64,000 nucleotides of DNA. Origin: Sorghum bicolor (Eukaryota > Streptophyta > Magnoliopsida > Poales > Poaceae). Below the pieces are notes generated by a model. That model worked only from the letters and a program-made list of their open reading frames with translations. It made no database searches and was not told the origin of the DNA. How positions within the stretch are numbered: position 1 is the first letter of the stretch; each line of letters starts with the position of its first letter. Where the stretch lies: assembly GCF_000003195.3 (NCBI RefSeq), contig NC_012878.2, positions 5,088,462 to 5,152,461 of the forward strand, read 5' to 3'. Below, in pieces: positions 11,504 through 23,785 of the stretch. The position numbers and the translations under genes are program-made.

Positions 11504-13090
11504 CTGCCACTGGTTTTAGCTTTGTCCTAAGTCAAATTTTTTAGTTTCAACCAATATCATATTCCTATACAATATTAGATGCATTTCGTAACATGATATT
11601 AAGTTCAGAATCTTAGGGGATGATATGTATGGAAGTCAAAGGAAATTTCATAGGATTTCCATCAGCATATAGGATGATGTCAAATGTTTAGTAGAACTCT
11701 AGTTATGCTTGTTTTAATGGACTGATGTTGTTTTGCTATTAGAAAAGTTCAATTAGATTGCAGGCTTGTTTTGCATATCCAACAAAGGTTTTTATGTTTT
11801 AGACTATTGTTTATCTACAACAAAAACGTGAATTAGAGTTGCTGCTATTGGTTGAACAATTAGTGGTTACTTGGGAGAAATGGTGGTGCAGGGTTTAGGA
11901 GCTCTTTATGTGCTATAACTATAAGTCTTTGCGTTTATGAGCTTGGATTCTGAGGTGGTGCTTGCTGAATAGGTGGCGTACCTTTAGACCCTTCTTAGCT
12001 CATGTTCTTGATCTTCGGTCAAAAGCATGTATGTACATGTGTGATAAACTATCTTTGACATTGATGTTCCGATTGCCTCCTGTTGATGCAAAATTGATCA
12101 AAAACGGTGTCAACACCTCCACCTAATTTCAGTACCAAAAACAATATAATATGAACTTGGTTTTATTTCTTTATATTAGAATATGCTATCTCATAGATTT
12201 ATGATATTACCTAATGCTATAGAATGCTGTTCCCATTCTGGGATGCTATAGATTTCAATAAGAGTACCATAATTAAATGTTAAATAATTCATAGACGTAT
12301 TTACTAACCTATAGCTATGGCTTTGTCATTAAATGCCTTGCTATCACCTTAAAGATTCTCATATATTTATTTGTTTAAGATCAATCAGTGATTCTGATAT
12401 AGTATGAACATGTGACACTAAGGAAAACATTAAATTAACTCATCAATGTTCTCAACCAACCATTTTATGGTGAAGATTAATACTAATCTTTCATCAAGAT
12501 CCCGACAACAATATATGATCTGAAATATTAATTGATGCTTATAAATTTGTAATATAAGAATTTAGCTACTGAGATGTACTAGAATCTCTTGAACTCTAAG
12601 ACCGCCTTTTGGAAACTGTATGAGATCCAACAATCATGCTAGTTTTTGCCCAGTTTCTAGCTTCAATTTTTGCCAGATTCTTAAAAAACAAGAAGCTGTT
12701 GATACCCCCAGCTTTTGCCAGTTTCTTGTGACCCTGTGAGCAATAAATGAAGCCAAATTGTTAAAAACTAGGGGATCCAAACACCCCTACTAGTTTTTGC
12801 TTAGAATCCAGATTTTAGAAATTAGAGACAAAAACTGGTTTCTAAGAACCTGAAACTCGTCTAAACATACCATGTAGAGATTTGGGTTACAATATATGGC
12901 ATTTAATTTATGTTTGTCTCATCAGTGTCTTATGTGGACTACTGTATGGATTTCTGAACAAACCCTCCGTCCATTTATCGGGTTCGTTTGAGCAAAAACG
13001 AAAATTCTAGGAGTCGGCGTCGTTTAAGGTGGGTCATCCTGTTTTTTCTCGGGCTGCTGCGCGTGAGATGTGCTTCATATCCCATGTTGA
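11504..13090. other. No gene recognised; AT-rich intergenic DNA
   Basis: I see no supported coding region, RNA gene or complete transposon. About 12600-12870 contains inverted fragments (GGATCCAAACACCCCT, CTAGTTTTTGC) suggestive of a decayed Tourist-like MITE, but its ends cannot be fixed. Confidence 0.5.
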
Positions 13091-13740
13091 GTTAATATGA
13101 TGCCTCCCTCCTGTTATCCTCGTATACGACTGATCCGTCCGCTCCATTTTCTCATCGCACCGATGCGCTGCGAGTCGCTCCACCTCGTGTCGTTATGTAT
13201 GACCGCCGCCATTCTGCTGATTAGCTCACGCTGCCACGCGCTGCAAGTCTCTCCACCTTGCGTCACTACCGTGCCGCTACGCTGTCGAGTTGTTCAATGC
13301 TGCTGCGCTGCCGAGTTGGTCCATCCATGGCGCCGCCATGCTACGCAAGCTGCATGCGATGGACTGCTAGGATGCTACTCCGTGTGTTGTTCCTTCGCTT
13401 GTATGGAGACCATGACGAGGACATCAATGAAGCTGCAGCATCCTGTTGTGGATTGGCCGTGGATACTGGAATGTCAGTAATGGATGGCCAAGGATTCCAG
13501 ATGAAGGTCTGGATGCTGAGAATATTGAAGAAGCTAAGATGTCCATGCTGAAGAAGATTGAAGAAGTCAAGATGTCCAAGTTCAAGATTGTTTTCCTTCC
13601 ACGTATGGCAACTAGTAGTAGTATTAGTTGGAGTAATTTTAGTGTTAGTTTTAGCAGTTCTGTAAGTTTCCATCGACGGATGGTAATTTTAGCAGTTCTG
13701 TAATTTTACTAGCACTAGTATTAGTTGAAGATTGTTTTCC
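13091..13740. other. GC-rich open region, unidentified
   Basis: Several frames stay open for 85-127 codons across 13097-13703 on both strands, which reflects base composition more than coding. A GTAATTTTAGCAGTTCTGTAA string is repeated near 13640 and 13682. There are no recognised motifs. It may be untranslated or LTR sequence of an old retrotransposon next to the copia fragment. Confidence 0.3.
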
Positions 13741-13849
13741 CTTCCATGTTCAAGACTTCAAGGTGAATTACTCCTTGACCTCTATCGGACAAAAAGAAAA
13801 AGGCTGAACTGACTCTCAAAAAACTAGACTGATTAAAAAAAACTAGACT

Positions 13850-15330
13850 GAACTGAACCTGATTGCTGCAGGATCATTGGCGATTTGTATGTTTCTAATG
13901 TTAACACACAAAAGATGTGTAGAAATACCAAAATTAACGAGTAACCATGGAAGGCATATAATCTCTGCAGTGGTAGTAGCAAGTGCTTGAAGTTCTGCTT
14001 CTGTACTAGAGTGAGACACAACAACTTGCTTCTTGGACTTCCATGCAAGAGGAGAAGAGAAGGATACAATAACCTGTGATAGATCGGCGATCTGTGGGAT
14101 TACTTTCCCAAGTGGAGTCTAAGTAAGCATGAACCTGAAGTGGACTTTTGCAAGCATAAAACAAGCACTGAGATGATTTCCCCCGTAAGTATCATAGTAC
14201 ACAAAGCAAATGACCAAAATGAACAGAAGTAGGAGCACTCACAAATTGACTTAGAATGTGAACAACATGAGCAATGTCAGGTCTAGAAACAGTAAGATAA
14301 ACAAGGCTGCCCATAATATGCCAATAGCGAGAACGATCCTCAAGAGGTGTTCCATCAGTAGCACGAAGTTGCAAGTGCATATCCATATGTGTTGCAGTCA
14401 TGCGATTATCAGTAATGCCCGAACGAACAATAATGTCTTGGATATATTTTGACTGAGAGAGATAATAGCCATTGGCAGAATGTGAAACCTCAATGCCCAA
14501 GAAATAACTAAGAGGACCCAAACTAGACATTTGAAATTGCACACCAAGTTGCTTCTTCACATGGGAAATATGTTCCACATCATTTCCTGTAATTAAAATG
14601 TCACCAACATACAAAAGGAGCAAGATACGCCCACATGAAGAGAGGTGAATAAATAGAGCAGGATCATGAGCACTAGGTGAAAAACCAGCAGCTCATATCA
14701 CAGAAACAAATATCTCAAACCAAGCACGAGGAGCCTGTTTGACACCATATAAGGCACCACAAAGACGACAAACATATACTAGGGAGCATTAACACTTGGA
14801 GGTGGCTGCATGTAAACTTCTTCATTCAAATCACCATGAAGAAAAACATTCTTAACATCCATCTAAGAGATAGCCCAATTTGAAGTGGCAGCCACTGCAA
14901 TCAGAGTATGAACGATAGTAGTCATATGAGCAATGGGTGCAAATGTCTCATCATAATCACGTCCTTGAGCCTGCTGGAAACCTCTAGCAACAAGTCTAGC
15001 CTTATATCTCTCTATAGAACCATCAGATTTTCTCTTAATCTTGAACAGCCACTTAGATGTTATTGGTACCACATGTGATGGTAATGGAACAAGATCCCAA
15101 GTCCCTTGATGATCAAGCGCAGCAAAGCTCCTCACACATTGCAAGCTGCCATTCAGGAATGCTGCAAACTTCCTCATACGTGGAGGGTTCATCAACAACA
15201 GCATTGACACATGGAAAACCATACTTGTCAGCAGGCCCAATAGTAGTGTGACCCCGAAGATTATATCTTGGAACTTTAAAATATATATGGGAACTTTTTA
15301 AAAAAATATATGGGCATCTAAAATATCCCA
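13850..15330 (-). pseudogene. Decayed Ty1/copia polyprotein fragment (reverse transcriptase and RNase H)
   Basis: Read from 15330 leftwards, the order is linker and RT start (GTWDLVPLPSHVVPITSKW, IERYKARLVARGFQQ, DETFAPIA), then MDVKNVFLHGDLNEEVYM after an in-frame TAG. The palm motif reads YVGDILITG at 14610-14590, where the family has YVDD, so a catalytic Asp is lost. It continues through SRPDIAHVVHILSQF and ends in RNase H pieces near 13.9-14.1 kb in shifted frames. Gag, protease and integrase are absent and no LTRs were recognised. It is an inactive fragment, older than the gypsy element at 47.6 kb judging by its stops and frame changes. Confidence 0.88.
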
Positions 15331-15720
15331 AACCAAAAAAGTTGTCAACTAGAAAGATAGAATGCATTGAGATATACAACTTGGTACAAAACATGTCAAC
15401 ATCCAAGGTCATTCTAAAAGTTCCAAAATCCGAATTCAAAATATGAGAACTTAAAATGAATATTAAACAATTTACAATATAAAAGTTGACAACCACAAAA
15501 TTATAGGTCTAGTTGAGCCCTATAATTCCAATATGGAGTTTTTCTTCGTCTAACTATATATGCAGAAGATTCAATTTCTTTTGTGTCACAACAGCATAGA
15601 AGATGGTCTCCTCTGTAAAATTGATTTGTAGAGACAGTTTCTTAACAGGCCCTTATTTCCAGATATGTTATATATTTTTGACCACCTTTAAAAATAAATT
15701 TTAGTGTCCTGTCAAATTGT
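15290..15720 (+). repeat. Upstream repeat block R, copy 1
   Basis: A ~450 bp AT-rich block that recurs upstream of several PHAS-like units: also 17260-17760, 20740-21335 and 46905-47280. Shared strings are ACAAC...GGTACA, TGAGCTCTACAATTT-like, TTATGGATTTTTGTGT-like, GGCTGACATCT-like and ATAAAATTTAGTGTC. It precedes the promoter-like block by 150-200 bp, so it is part of the ancestral duplicated unit. Confidence 0.65.
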
Positions 15721-15879
15721 TTTTTAGTAGTAAGTTACATATATAACATAGCAGATGCCATGGCGGCAATGGAGGCTACAGATAGTGAATTCCTCCTCCC
15801 AATGAACAATCCCCTCATTATTATTTTTATTACAATACATGAAAGGACCTTAATGCATCTACGGGCTAATTAATGTTGA

Positions 15880-16400
15880 TCGAGTAAATATAGTATAAAA
15901 GCCAACCTCCCATTGTTTAGGGATTGAATGCCTTGTTTCTCATTGGGAGTCTTTATGAAAACATTCAGTAGCGGTGGGCAGGGAGAGGGCCAGGGCAATG
16001 GTTGGGAAACTAGCATCATATAGAGATATGGAGACTGGACAAATAAAGAGATAGTGTTTTGAGATTAGGAGGCATCTGGAGCAACATTACAATCAGTGCA
16101 TTAAGTTACTGTAAGAAAATCCAGACAGCAGAACCGAGCATATGTGCCTAGAGCAGATCATCTGAAGGGCAGCATAAGATCGACCAGGACATCCCACGAA
16201 TCAAGAAGCGGCGCTGTCCCACCGGACCATGGCTCATGGATGCCTTTCCCTTCTTCACAGTCCTCAGAAGGATTCAAAGACAACTAGGAGGACGAACGTG
16301 GAAGGATTCATAGGATAATACTGGATGCCCCTGTAATCTTCGTCAATCTGCACTGACCCATAGCTATGTCACCCAACTGTGCTAGCGTGGACCTACTGAA
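15880..16400 (+). ncRNA. PHAS-like unit P1 (putative phasiRNA precursor)
   Basis: Promoter-like block AACCTCCCATTGTTTAGGG lies at 15904-15922. The leader AATGGTTGGGAAACTAGCAT (about 15998-16017) is followed by a miR2118-type site at 16060-16081. Downstream about 300 bp (AAGTTACTGT..GAAAATCCAGA, CACCGGACCATGGCTCATGGATGC) aligns with the other units. There is no long frame. The family resemblance to 21-nt reproductive PHAS transcripts is inferred from the site and its context; transcription is not shown. Confidence 0.6.
16060..16081 (+). promoter_or_regulatory. miR2118-type target site, unit P1
   Basis: Core GATTAGGAGGCATCTGGAG. It shares the central GGAGGCATC with the complement of the rice miR2118 consensus. 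No complementary arm lies within 300 bp, so it is not a miRNA hairpin. Confidence 0.6.
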
Positions 16401-16819
16401 CACTGAAAATAGTTCTAGGAGTATATACCTTTTGGAACATTTGTTTTAGAAATGATTAGATAGTGCAAAATATTAAATGGGCATACTTTACTGGTGATGA
16501 AAAAACTTGAGGTCCCTAAGACACCTGATTTACTAGAAATACGGTGCTATATGTATGTATATACATGCGCTTATTTCTAGCAGGCTAGTAGAAACATAGC
16601 CGATGCTAATGCATCTATGGATTATCGGGAAGCACATAAAGTGCAGAAATAGTTCACCACTTACCAACCTCCATCTTTTCATGGCTTCAAGTATTACCTT
16701 GAACATTTCTACTTCTACCATACTGTCATTGGTTATCTTAGGTTCACGAGACCTCTGCCAATCCCATAAATATGTATCCTTGTGTGTGGGGAACTCTCCC
16801 ACATTAGGGAAATGTTTTG

Positions 16820-17225
16820 GTTAGCGGAAGGCACGTCAAGTGGCCTCATTTTGCTGGGAGTACAAGTCCCAAAGGTGTAATTTTGCGATCATGAGAATCC
16901 CAAAGGCATCAAAGCAATTTGATGGAATGCAGTCTGGAAGGTGTAAAGCGCCAGCCGAAGGGCAAGACTATAGAGAGCTTCGGCACGAAGCTGAACCATG
17001 TGGCCCCTAGGCTAGGCCATGCAAAGGTTGACAATGCTCATGGGCTGAGGAAAACCCAAAATTGTTTGTGGATATTCCCAAAATATGTTTGTTGGATTAT
17101 TACCAGCAACCTGTAATCTTGTTTTTGACCGTGTACTTCCTATAAATACCCAAAAGCAGACTGTACACGGATCTGATGTAATATTATACTACTGTTTGTT
17201 AAAATCAACATGAAAACTTTAATGA
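16820..17225 (+). other. LTR-like fragment with a TATA box
   Basis: TTCCTATAAATACCCAAAAG (about 17137-17156) is a good TATA context, followed by a start-site-like region. The preceding sequence (GGCAAGACTATAGAGAGCTTC...) looks like retrotransposon LTR or untranslated DNA. No partner LTR or internal region is seen. A solo or truncated LTR is a guess. Confidence 0.3.
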
Positions 17226-17259
17226 TATATCTGATAACTTGGTATTAGAATTCAAATCT

Positions 17260-17760
17260 TCAACTCCAACATCTTAAAAAATAAAAAAAATATTTGGGCT
17301 TCTAGAAGGTCTCAAATCGAAAAAAGTGCCAACTTAAAAGTTATAGATCGTGCTGATATATACAACATTGGTACACAACATTTCAAATGTCATTTGGAAA
17401 AAATTAAAATATTATTTTCAAAATATGATAACTTAAAACAAGTAGTTTTGTCTCAAAACAATCACAAAGAAAATGCTGATGTCTACAAATTTGTAGATCA
17501 CACTGAGCTCTACAATTTAAAATAGAAATTGTCATCATTGGACCATATATACACAAAAGTTATGGATTTTTGTGTGACAACCATTTACAGAGACACAGTC
17601 TACATAGAAATCGATTTCTAAATGTGCCTTTTTAGGCAGCCAACATCTTGAAATCATTTCCTGGATACATCATGGCTGTTGAGCCCCTTGCCTATTTCTA
17701 GATAAGGTACATCCTTTTAAATGTGTCTAAAAATAAAATTTAGTGTCGTGCAATTTTTTT
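17260..17760 (+). repeat. Upstream repeat block R, copy 2
   Basis: Aligns with the block at 15290-15720 (CTCAAATCGAAAAAAGTG, ATATACAACATTGGTACA, CACTGAGCTCTACAATTT, AGGCAGCCAACATCTTG). It precedes PHAS-like unit P2. Confidence 0.65.
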
Positions 17761-17899
17761 TTTGTTGTAGCAGGGACCTACCTAACCTGCTGGATGGTAG
17801 CAAATTCCTCTGCCCATCTCCTCGTAATGATCAGTCTTCAATTATATTTAATACTACAGTACATCATAGGACCGTAATGTCTACAGCGGGTTAATGTTG

Positions 17900-18440
17900 A
17901 GTAAATATAAGTGCAGAAGCAGTGCACCTGACCTACGACCAACCTCCCATTGTTTAAGGCTCTTGAACTTGAACATGACTATGTCTCATTGGTAGTCTGT
18001 TCTTACAACAAACAAGCAAGTCTCTATTCTTACTTTAGAACAGCTAGTCAGCAGCTTAAAACCCATGAAAAACTCAGTAAGTCGTCAGTGGACAGAGAGA
18101 TGGGTGGGTTGCGGGGGAGGGGGGGGGGGGGTGGGGGATGGATGGTTGGGAAACTAACATCTGGAGTGATCGAAACAGGACACAGACACACATTATTTTG
18201 GGATTAGGAGGCATCAAGAACAACATCACAAACAGCGCTTCAGCTAATTGAAAGCAAATCTGGAGTGCAGGACGGGGCTGATCAGTTTGGCAGAAGTACA
18301 CTGTAGGATCTGGTAGTCACAAACATCAGGAAGCTTTGTTGTCCCGCCAGACCATGGCTTCTAGATGACATTCGATTTCTCGTTCTCCTCAGGGCAAGAT
18401 CATTCAGCCTTTCCAGATCCACCCTGTGCCAACCATCTTT
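17900..18440 (+). ncRNA. PHAS-like unit P2
   Basis: Promoter-like block AACCTCCCATTGTTTAAGGC is at 17941-17960. The leader GATGGTTGGGAAACTAACAT is at about 18141-18160, after a G-rich tract. The target-like site is at 18199-18220. The downstream part shares CCCGCCAGACCATGGCTT and CAGATCCACCCTG with P1 and P3. The 85-codon frame starting in the leader is not conserved between units, so I call this non-coding. Confidence 0.62.
18199..18220 (+). promoter_or_regulatory. miR2118-type target site, unit P2
   Basis: Core GGATTAGGAGGCATCAAGAA, by hand 18 of 22 positions identical to the complement of the remembered rice miR2118 consensus. Confidence 0.65.
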
Positions 18441-18640
18441 TTTTTCGCAATGGCGACTTCACACATTTTTCATTACTAGCAAATATGCTTATACATTGCA
18501 ACGGTAGGAAAAAAAACTACTAAACATTCATACAAAAACTATAACATGAATGGTACATATCTAATTATGTTTAATGCTTTTATAAATTTTTTTATGATGA
18601 CCATCACACCCATAATATGATTTAATGCTGACAATAAATA

Positions 18641-18738
18641 ACAATGTCCTATTAAACCTATATCGAATTAAACTACACCTTCATATATAACAATGCCCTA
18701 TTAAACCTATATCGAATTAAATTATACCTTGATATATT
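18641..18738. repeat. 49 bp tandem duplication
   Basis: Two copies of ACAATGYCCTATTAAACCTA... end to end (18641-18689 and 18690-18738) with a few differences. The neighbourhood (ACTAGCAAATATGCTTATAC, TTGCAACGG) resembles sequence common in grass Helitron-like or other repeats, but no element ends were found. Confidence 0.8.
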
Positions 18739-19174
18739 TTTTCTTGTGTTGAAAAGCACATAATTATTTAGATATAAGTATGTGACCATAACTTTGTAGC
18801 ATTTTTCATACTATATTCATGGGTTTCTATGACTCAATATCGATCTTTGTAGCTTTTTTGACGCGTCATATCAACCTCCATAACTTTTTTGTTGATGTGT
18901 CAGGATTGGTATGTCCGCCATGATTATGACGGGAGATCTCTCTTGATTTTTTACATGGCATCCGTTGTCCACAATTATATAAATATATTTGTTTAGATTT
19001 TGTTAGACAATAATCTACCTAAGATTCCGGTTCACAAAATAATTAGTTGTACCATTGACTAATCTTTATTTCAATAAAAATAGGTTTTGTTCCTTATCAA
19101 AACTACATCAGATTGTGTAAACATTTCTCCTCAAAACTTAATGCGCAAAGAAACATAATGGCTGCTGAAAAGTA

Positions 19175-19340
19175 TTGGTTATTGCGCTGGGGCTTGCCTT
19201 GAGTAGGAACCGGACAACATAAAGTTAGTGAGGGCTTCAGGAACACAGATGATGAGGACATCCTCCTCATACTCCTCGGCCATCTCTGCATATTCCGGGT
19301 CTGCCTCTGGCACATTCTCAGTCATCGCCAAACCTATATG
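19175..19340 (-). other. Exon-like fragment, unidentified
   Basis: After a CATATAG acceptor-like site the minus strand reads MTENVPEADPEYAEMAEEYE and EDVLIICVPEALTNFMLSG without a stop. The acidic, codon-like text suggests a captured or retrotransposon-derived exon. I do not recognise it. Confidence 0.3.
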
Positions 19341-20019
19341 CATGCAACATATGTAATATTGATTTAACACACCTATAAACAAAAGCATAACCCAACAAGA
19401 TTCATAACATCTATGGATAAATCACATTTTTATGAAGCTAACAAAGTTGTTTCGGTATTTTTTTTCTGATTTTTCTATGATTTTTGGTGGATTTTGCAAG
19501 ATCTCTCTCTTTTTATAGAAAAAGAGAAAAATGAAATAAAAGGAAAAAGGCTTGCATGGGCTTGGTCTAGACCAGAACAAAGTCGGCCCAACTACAAGGC
19601 CCACTTGATTTGGATATTTTACATCAGGAACCCTGATTTATTTTAAAAACTATTAAGATCTTCCCACATTTTCTTTCTCTCTGGCATCTTTACATTTGAA
19701 ACCTTGTATTTCTTTCTATTATCTTCCATACTCCTAGTTTCTGTTTGCAATATGGATATATACCGAGCCTGAGCTGGTGATGGGCACTGTTGGATGAAAA
19801 AACATATCCAGAAATTTTGCCTCTTTAGTATTAGGTATATAAAAAGAAAGAGGCCAAAAGAACGGCTTACATAAAATAGCTATGTGATCTTGGGAGATCC
19901 CATAGTGTAGGTACAAAACCACAGAGGAGTGGCTAGGAACCAAAACAATAATGGAACAGAAAGAAAGGTGGTAAGGCCCCCCACCACAAACATAGTTGAC
20001 TAGATCTTCAGGTAAAATA

Positions 20020-20480
20020 CATCAATGCAATGCTGCCAACTTAGAAGGTGAAGCCACGGTGGCAAAGCATCTACCAAGTTGATAGGTGACAACGGTGGCA
20101 AAGTATCCACCCAAGCGGGGAACACGACGACAAAGTATCCGCCCGAGCACAAACCTCCAGCAGAATAGCGGCAAAGCATCCACTAGAATGGGGGCCATCA
20201 CGCACTTAGTGAAATTGCATGAGGGAGCTTGAAGCGACATCAGTGGCAAAGCATCTGCTAGAAGAGGGGTGTCAGACACTTAACAGAACTTGCATGAAGT
20301 GGCATCGGCGGCAAAGCCTTCGCTCGAGCAGCAATGACAATGATGGTAAAACATGCATCAAAAAATGACAGTGGCAAAACATCTGCTGCAAAGAGCCAAG
20401 CGACTATGGCAACACCTAACAAGCTGAATAGACCATTTCGAAGAAGAGCTTGAAGGACACACAGGCCCAACACATGAACG
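20020..20480. repeat. Degenerate minisatellite with GGCAAAGCATC motif
   Basis: The motif GGCAAAG(C/T)ATC and close variants, often followed by CACCCGAG- or GCTAGAA-like text, recurs about eight times at uneven spacing (for example near 20069, 20097, 20169, 20239, 20309). It looks like an old tandem repeat or repeat-rich protein remnant; minus-strand frames are open in short stretches only. Confidence 0.55.
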
Positions 20481-20739
20481 AGCGGCTCCGCCGAGAGTAG
20501 CGGAAGGTGTGCTACAAAAGTGCTCCAGTAATGCCTTTAGAAAGGATAATGACATCTGCATACGACAACAATGCTGGTAGAAGCACATGAGCAGGTCTTT
20601 TGACCCCAACCTGTCCCCAATGAACAGAATTTTTGATGACTCCTGCACACTGCCACCGGCCTAGGAACCGGGTAGGTTTTTCTTTAGTACCATTGGCTGG
20701 AGATATTTGCAGAGAACCCACCAGGCCATCTTAAATTGA

Positions 20740-21335
20740 ATGATACTTAAAGTAGAAACATGTAGATCATTTCATGAACAATAACTTTGGTATATATCTT
20801 GTCAACGAACAACGTCTTTCAAAAATTCAAATTCTGTATTCGAATATCTGAGAACATAAAACCAATATCCTAGTTTCTTAAGGAATCAAAAAAATTGTAA
20901 ACTATAAAGTTATTGATTGTGTTGAGATTTGTAACTTCTGTGTAGAACATGTAAAAATCTGAGGTTATTTGAAAAATGCAAGATTTCATACTATGATAAC
21001 TTAAAACAAATATTTGTGTCTCAAGACAATCTTGATTAAAAAAGTTGACAACAACAAAATCTTAGATCACATCGAGCTATACAATTTTAATGTAAAATTT
21101 GTCTCCATCCAATACACACACACACACACAAGTTATGTATTTTTTTGGTGATAACAATTTACAAAGACGAACCCTCTAGAAATCAATTTCGAGAGTGGTT
21201 CTTATGAGGCGCACATCTAAAAATCTTTTTGAGAGATGGATCATGGCCATTGAGCCCTTTGACTATTTCCAGATGTGATAGCTTATTTTAACCACCTCTA
21301 AAGATAAAATTTATTGTCCTCTAACATCATGTTTT
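20740..21335 (+). repeat. Upstream repeat block R, copy 3
   Basis: Aligns with copies at 15290, 17260 and 46905 (CACATCGAGCTATACAATTT, GGTGATAACAATTTAC, AGGCGCACATCT, GATAAAATTTATTGTCC). It precedes unit P3 and contains a short CA microsatellite near 21120. Confidence 0.65.
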
Positions 21336-21489
21336 TGGTAGTATATATAATCTGGTGGATGACATGGTGCCCGAGGCGGCCGACAGCAAATTTCCTCCAT
21401 CCAACGATCAATCTTGCCTTTTTTTTAAGTCTGTAGTACATGAAAAAAGTGACCTTAATGCATCTGTGGTTTTAATGTATAAGCTCAAT

Positions 21490-22370
21490 ATAAATGTAGA
21501 AATAGTGCACCCGACCTACTACCATCACCCCATTATTTAAGGCTTGAAAATGACTCAATCATCTCTTATTTGTAGACCTCTTTTTCCATCTCTACTCTTA
21601 CCTTTGAACGGCTAGTTAGCAGTTCAAAACTATGAAAAAAGCCCAGTAAGTAATAATCAGTGGACTCAGGGAAATTGGCATCTAGAGAGATGGAGATGGG
21701 ACATGATGTTTTGGGATTAGGAGGCATCTGGAGCAACAACACAAGTAGTGTTTCAAGTTACTGTGAGAAAATCTAGAGTGCCCAACTAGGCATACCTGGC
21801 TGGGGCAGACGGCCACAACGAACATGTAGAATCTGGGGGTCAAACACATCTAGAAGCATGGGTGTTCCACTGGACCCAGAGTCGTGGGTGCCTTCACAGA
21901 TCCACCCTGGGCCATCCATATGACTGAACTTTCGTGCTTCATCCTTCTCCTGTGGAATCGTGGAAGGAGCTAAACACCGAGAACCAGGACTCTCTCTCTC
22001 CAGCCACCAGATGTCATACTAGCTAGTGAGATCTCAGGTGCTGGTGACGTGATTTTTGGCCTGGAAAGTTGTGCCTTTGTGAGGTGACGTTCTATTTTCA
22101 GATTAGTTGGTGACCAACACAGAAAGCTTGAGGCCTACTAGAGATGCTGTTGATGGAGGGATGTTGTTAGTGGTGTCACCGACACACCATATATGATAGT
22201 AAACTGAATTAGTTACTTATAAATAAATAATAAATATTTCAGTGCTGAGAAATTTACTCACGATCCTGCACTCGTGTTGTAAGCTCTACCTTCTATAACA
22301 AGTATTATTTTAGCACTGGGATTTTAGAATTTCTCGACCTTTGGGTTTAAAAACCAAACAGGATGGTCTT
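21490..22370 (+). ncRNA. PHAS-like unit P3 (longest single unit)
   Basis: Promoter-like CACCCCATTATTTAAGGCTT lies at 21526-21545. The leader is GGGAAATTGGCATCTAGAGA, and the target-like site is at 21712-21733. Similarity to unit P7 continues for ~640 bp past the site, through CTCCAGCCACCAGATG and ATAGTAAACTGAATTAGTTA, to about 22360. That gives the best estimate of unit length (about 0.85 kb). No conserved reading frame. Confidence 0.65.
21712..21733 (+). promoter_or_regulatory. miR2118-type target site, unit P3
   Basis: Core GGGATTAGGAGGCATCTGGA; 17 of 22 positions match the miR2118 complement by hand. Expected slicing lies between 21723 and 21724, which would set the 21-nt register. Confidence 0.65.
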
Positions 22371-22557
22371 GAATTTAAGATGTATCTAGTTCATAGGATG
22401 AGACATGATGGGTCCATTCCATCTGACTTTTGCTAGTGTTTGGTCAAGTATCTAGGGATGGGGCATCCAAGAAATTAAAGGGATATCCACACAAGATTCA
22501 GGCTCCACTCCTCGCGAAAAGGCCCAACATGCTCATTCCTTTTGTATAGTGTTTCCG

Positions 22558-22619
<62 letters not shown>

Positions 22620-22764
22620 GCAACCAAGCGAGAGCAGCAGCGGTAGCCACGAGCGTCAGGTTCTCGATGATGTTTTCACTTGCAATTGGATCTGTTGCTT
22701 CATGCAGGGCCGTGAGTGCTCTCTCTCGCTCTTTGTTTCATTTTTTCTTCTAGGTGCTTTCTTA

Positions 22765-22890
22765 GGGCCCGTTCGTTTCTCACGGAATGGAGACCTGGAA
22801 TGATTTCAGCCAGAAACATTATGTAAATTTATACTATTTTTGATCGTCTGAAATGAATCCATCGGGAACAAAGGCTAAACGAACGAGCCC
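22765..22890. mobile_element. Tourist-like MITE (TTA target duplication); copies in all five array units
   Basis: Inverted ends GGGCCCGTTCGTTT and AAACGAACGAGCCC; TTA at 22762-22764 and 22891-22893. Carried copies lie at 26118, 29479, 32827 and 36182. They arose by array duplication, not by separate insertion. Confidence 0.85.
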
Positions 22891-23785
22891 TTAGTAATCA
22901 CTCTCATGGTTAGCTGATCTGAGATCTGAGAGGTTATATTATGTGAATCCATTTTAATTAGTCCCTCTATAACCTTTTTTCATGTTTGCCTTCTGAAGAA
23001 TCATCATACGGAGTGAAGAAAGCTAGATGCATGCTACATTATTGCATTGGGCAAAATTATGGGAATAAAAAAATAATGATGCTACATTACCTGGCGAATG
23101 CTTGGACAGATGTGAGATGTATTGGCCAGTTATGGAAAAAAAATAATGATGCTGTTATGAAGCACTATATACATAACTTGTTCTCTTATTAAGAACGACC
23201 ATTTCCAATGACCCATCATGTCATTCGAGGAATACAGATTTTTGTGCTTTGCATGCTGGTGGCCACTAACCGATTGATCGAAGGTGCTTTTTGGTTCCAC
23301 ACTCTGTGGGAATAGTAATGCTAATGTAATAAGGTAGCGCTGCAATCTGTTACTACAGTTTAAGGAAAAAAAACTGAATTGATTTGGTTGCCTCCTGTAA
23401 TGCTTGGAGCTGTTAGCTAGTCAAAACATAGAGTCCAATACATAAGTATCCCACAATCACCAGCGAGGATGCAGCAGAAGACACATGCTGGAGTTTCTGA
23501 TGGCAGTGGTTGCAGTGTCGCTAGTTAAGACCGCTACAATTCAGGCGCTCCTTAGAGAAGCTCAACGTACGTGGTCAGGAAGCCGTGCACCACCCCCAAC
23601 AAGGAGGAAGGATGGAGCAGAGACATTGCTGGCGCAGACAGAGAAGTGGCACATCAGTATAGATGCCAGAGATGCGAGAGAATCATGATGACTTGAGCTA
23701 GGGTTGTGGTCCAGCACACGTCAAGGGGCCGTGGCGTGTAGTCCAGCGGAGAGGAAGCGGCGAGGGAATCATGATGAGTTGCATG

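Noticed and set aside
13093..13110. TGATGCCTCCCTCC on the plus strand looks like the middle of mature miR2118
   Set aside because: Only about 11 bases match, the seed end differs, and no complementary arm lies nearby, so it is not a MIR2118 hairpin.
21712..21733. Target site as part of an NLR P-loop codon string (GMGGIGKT)
   Set aside because: No frame across any unit gives the P-loop, and there is no NB-ARC sequence in the window.
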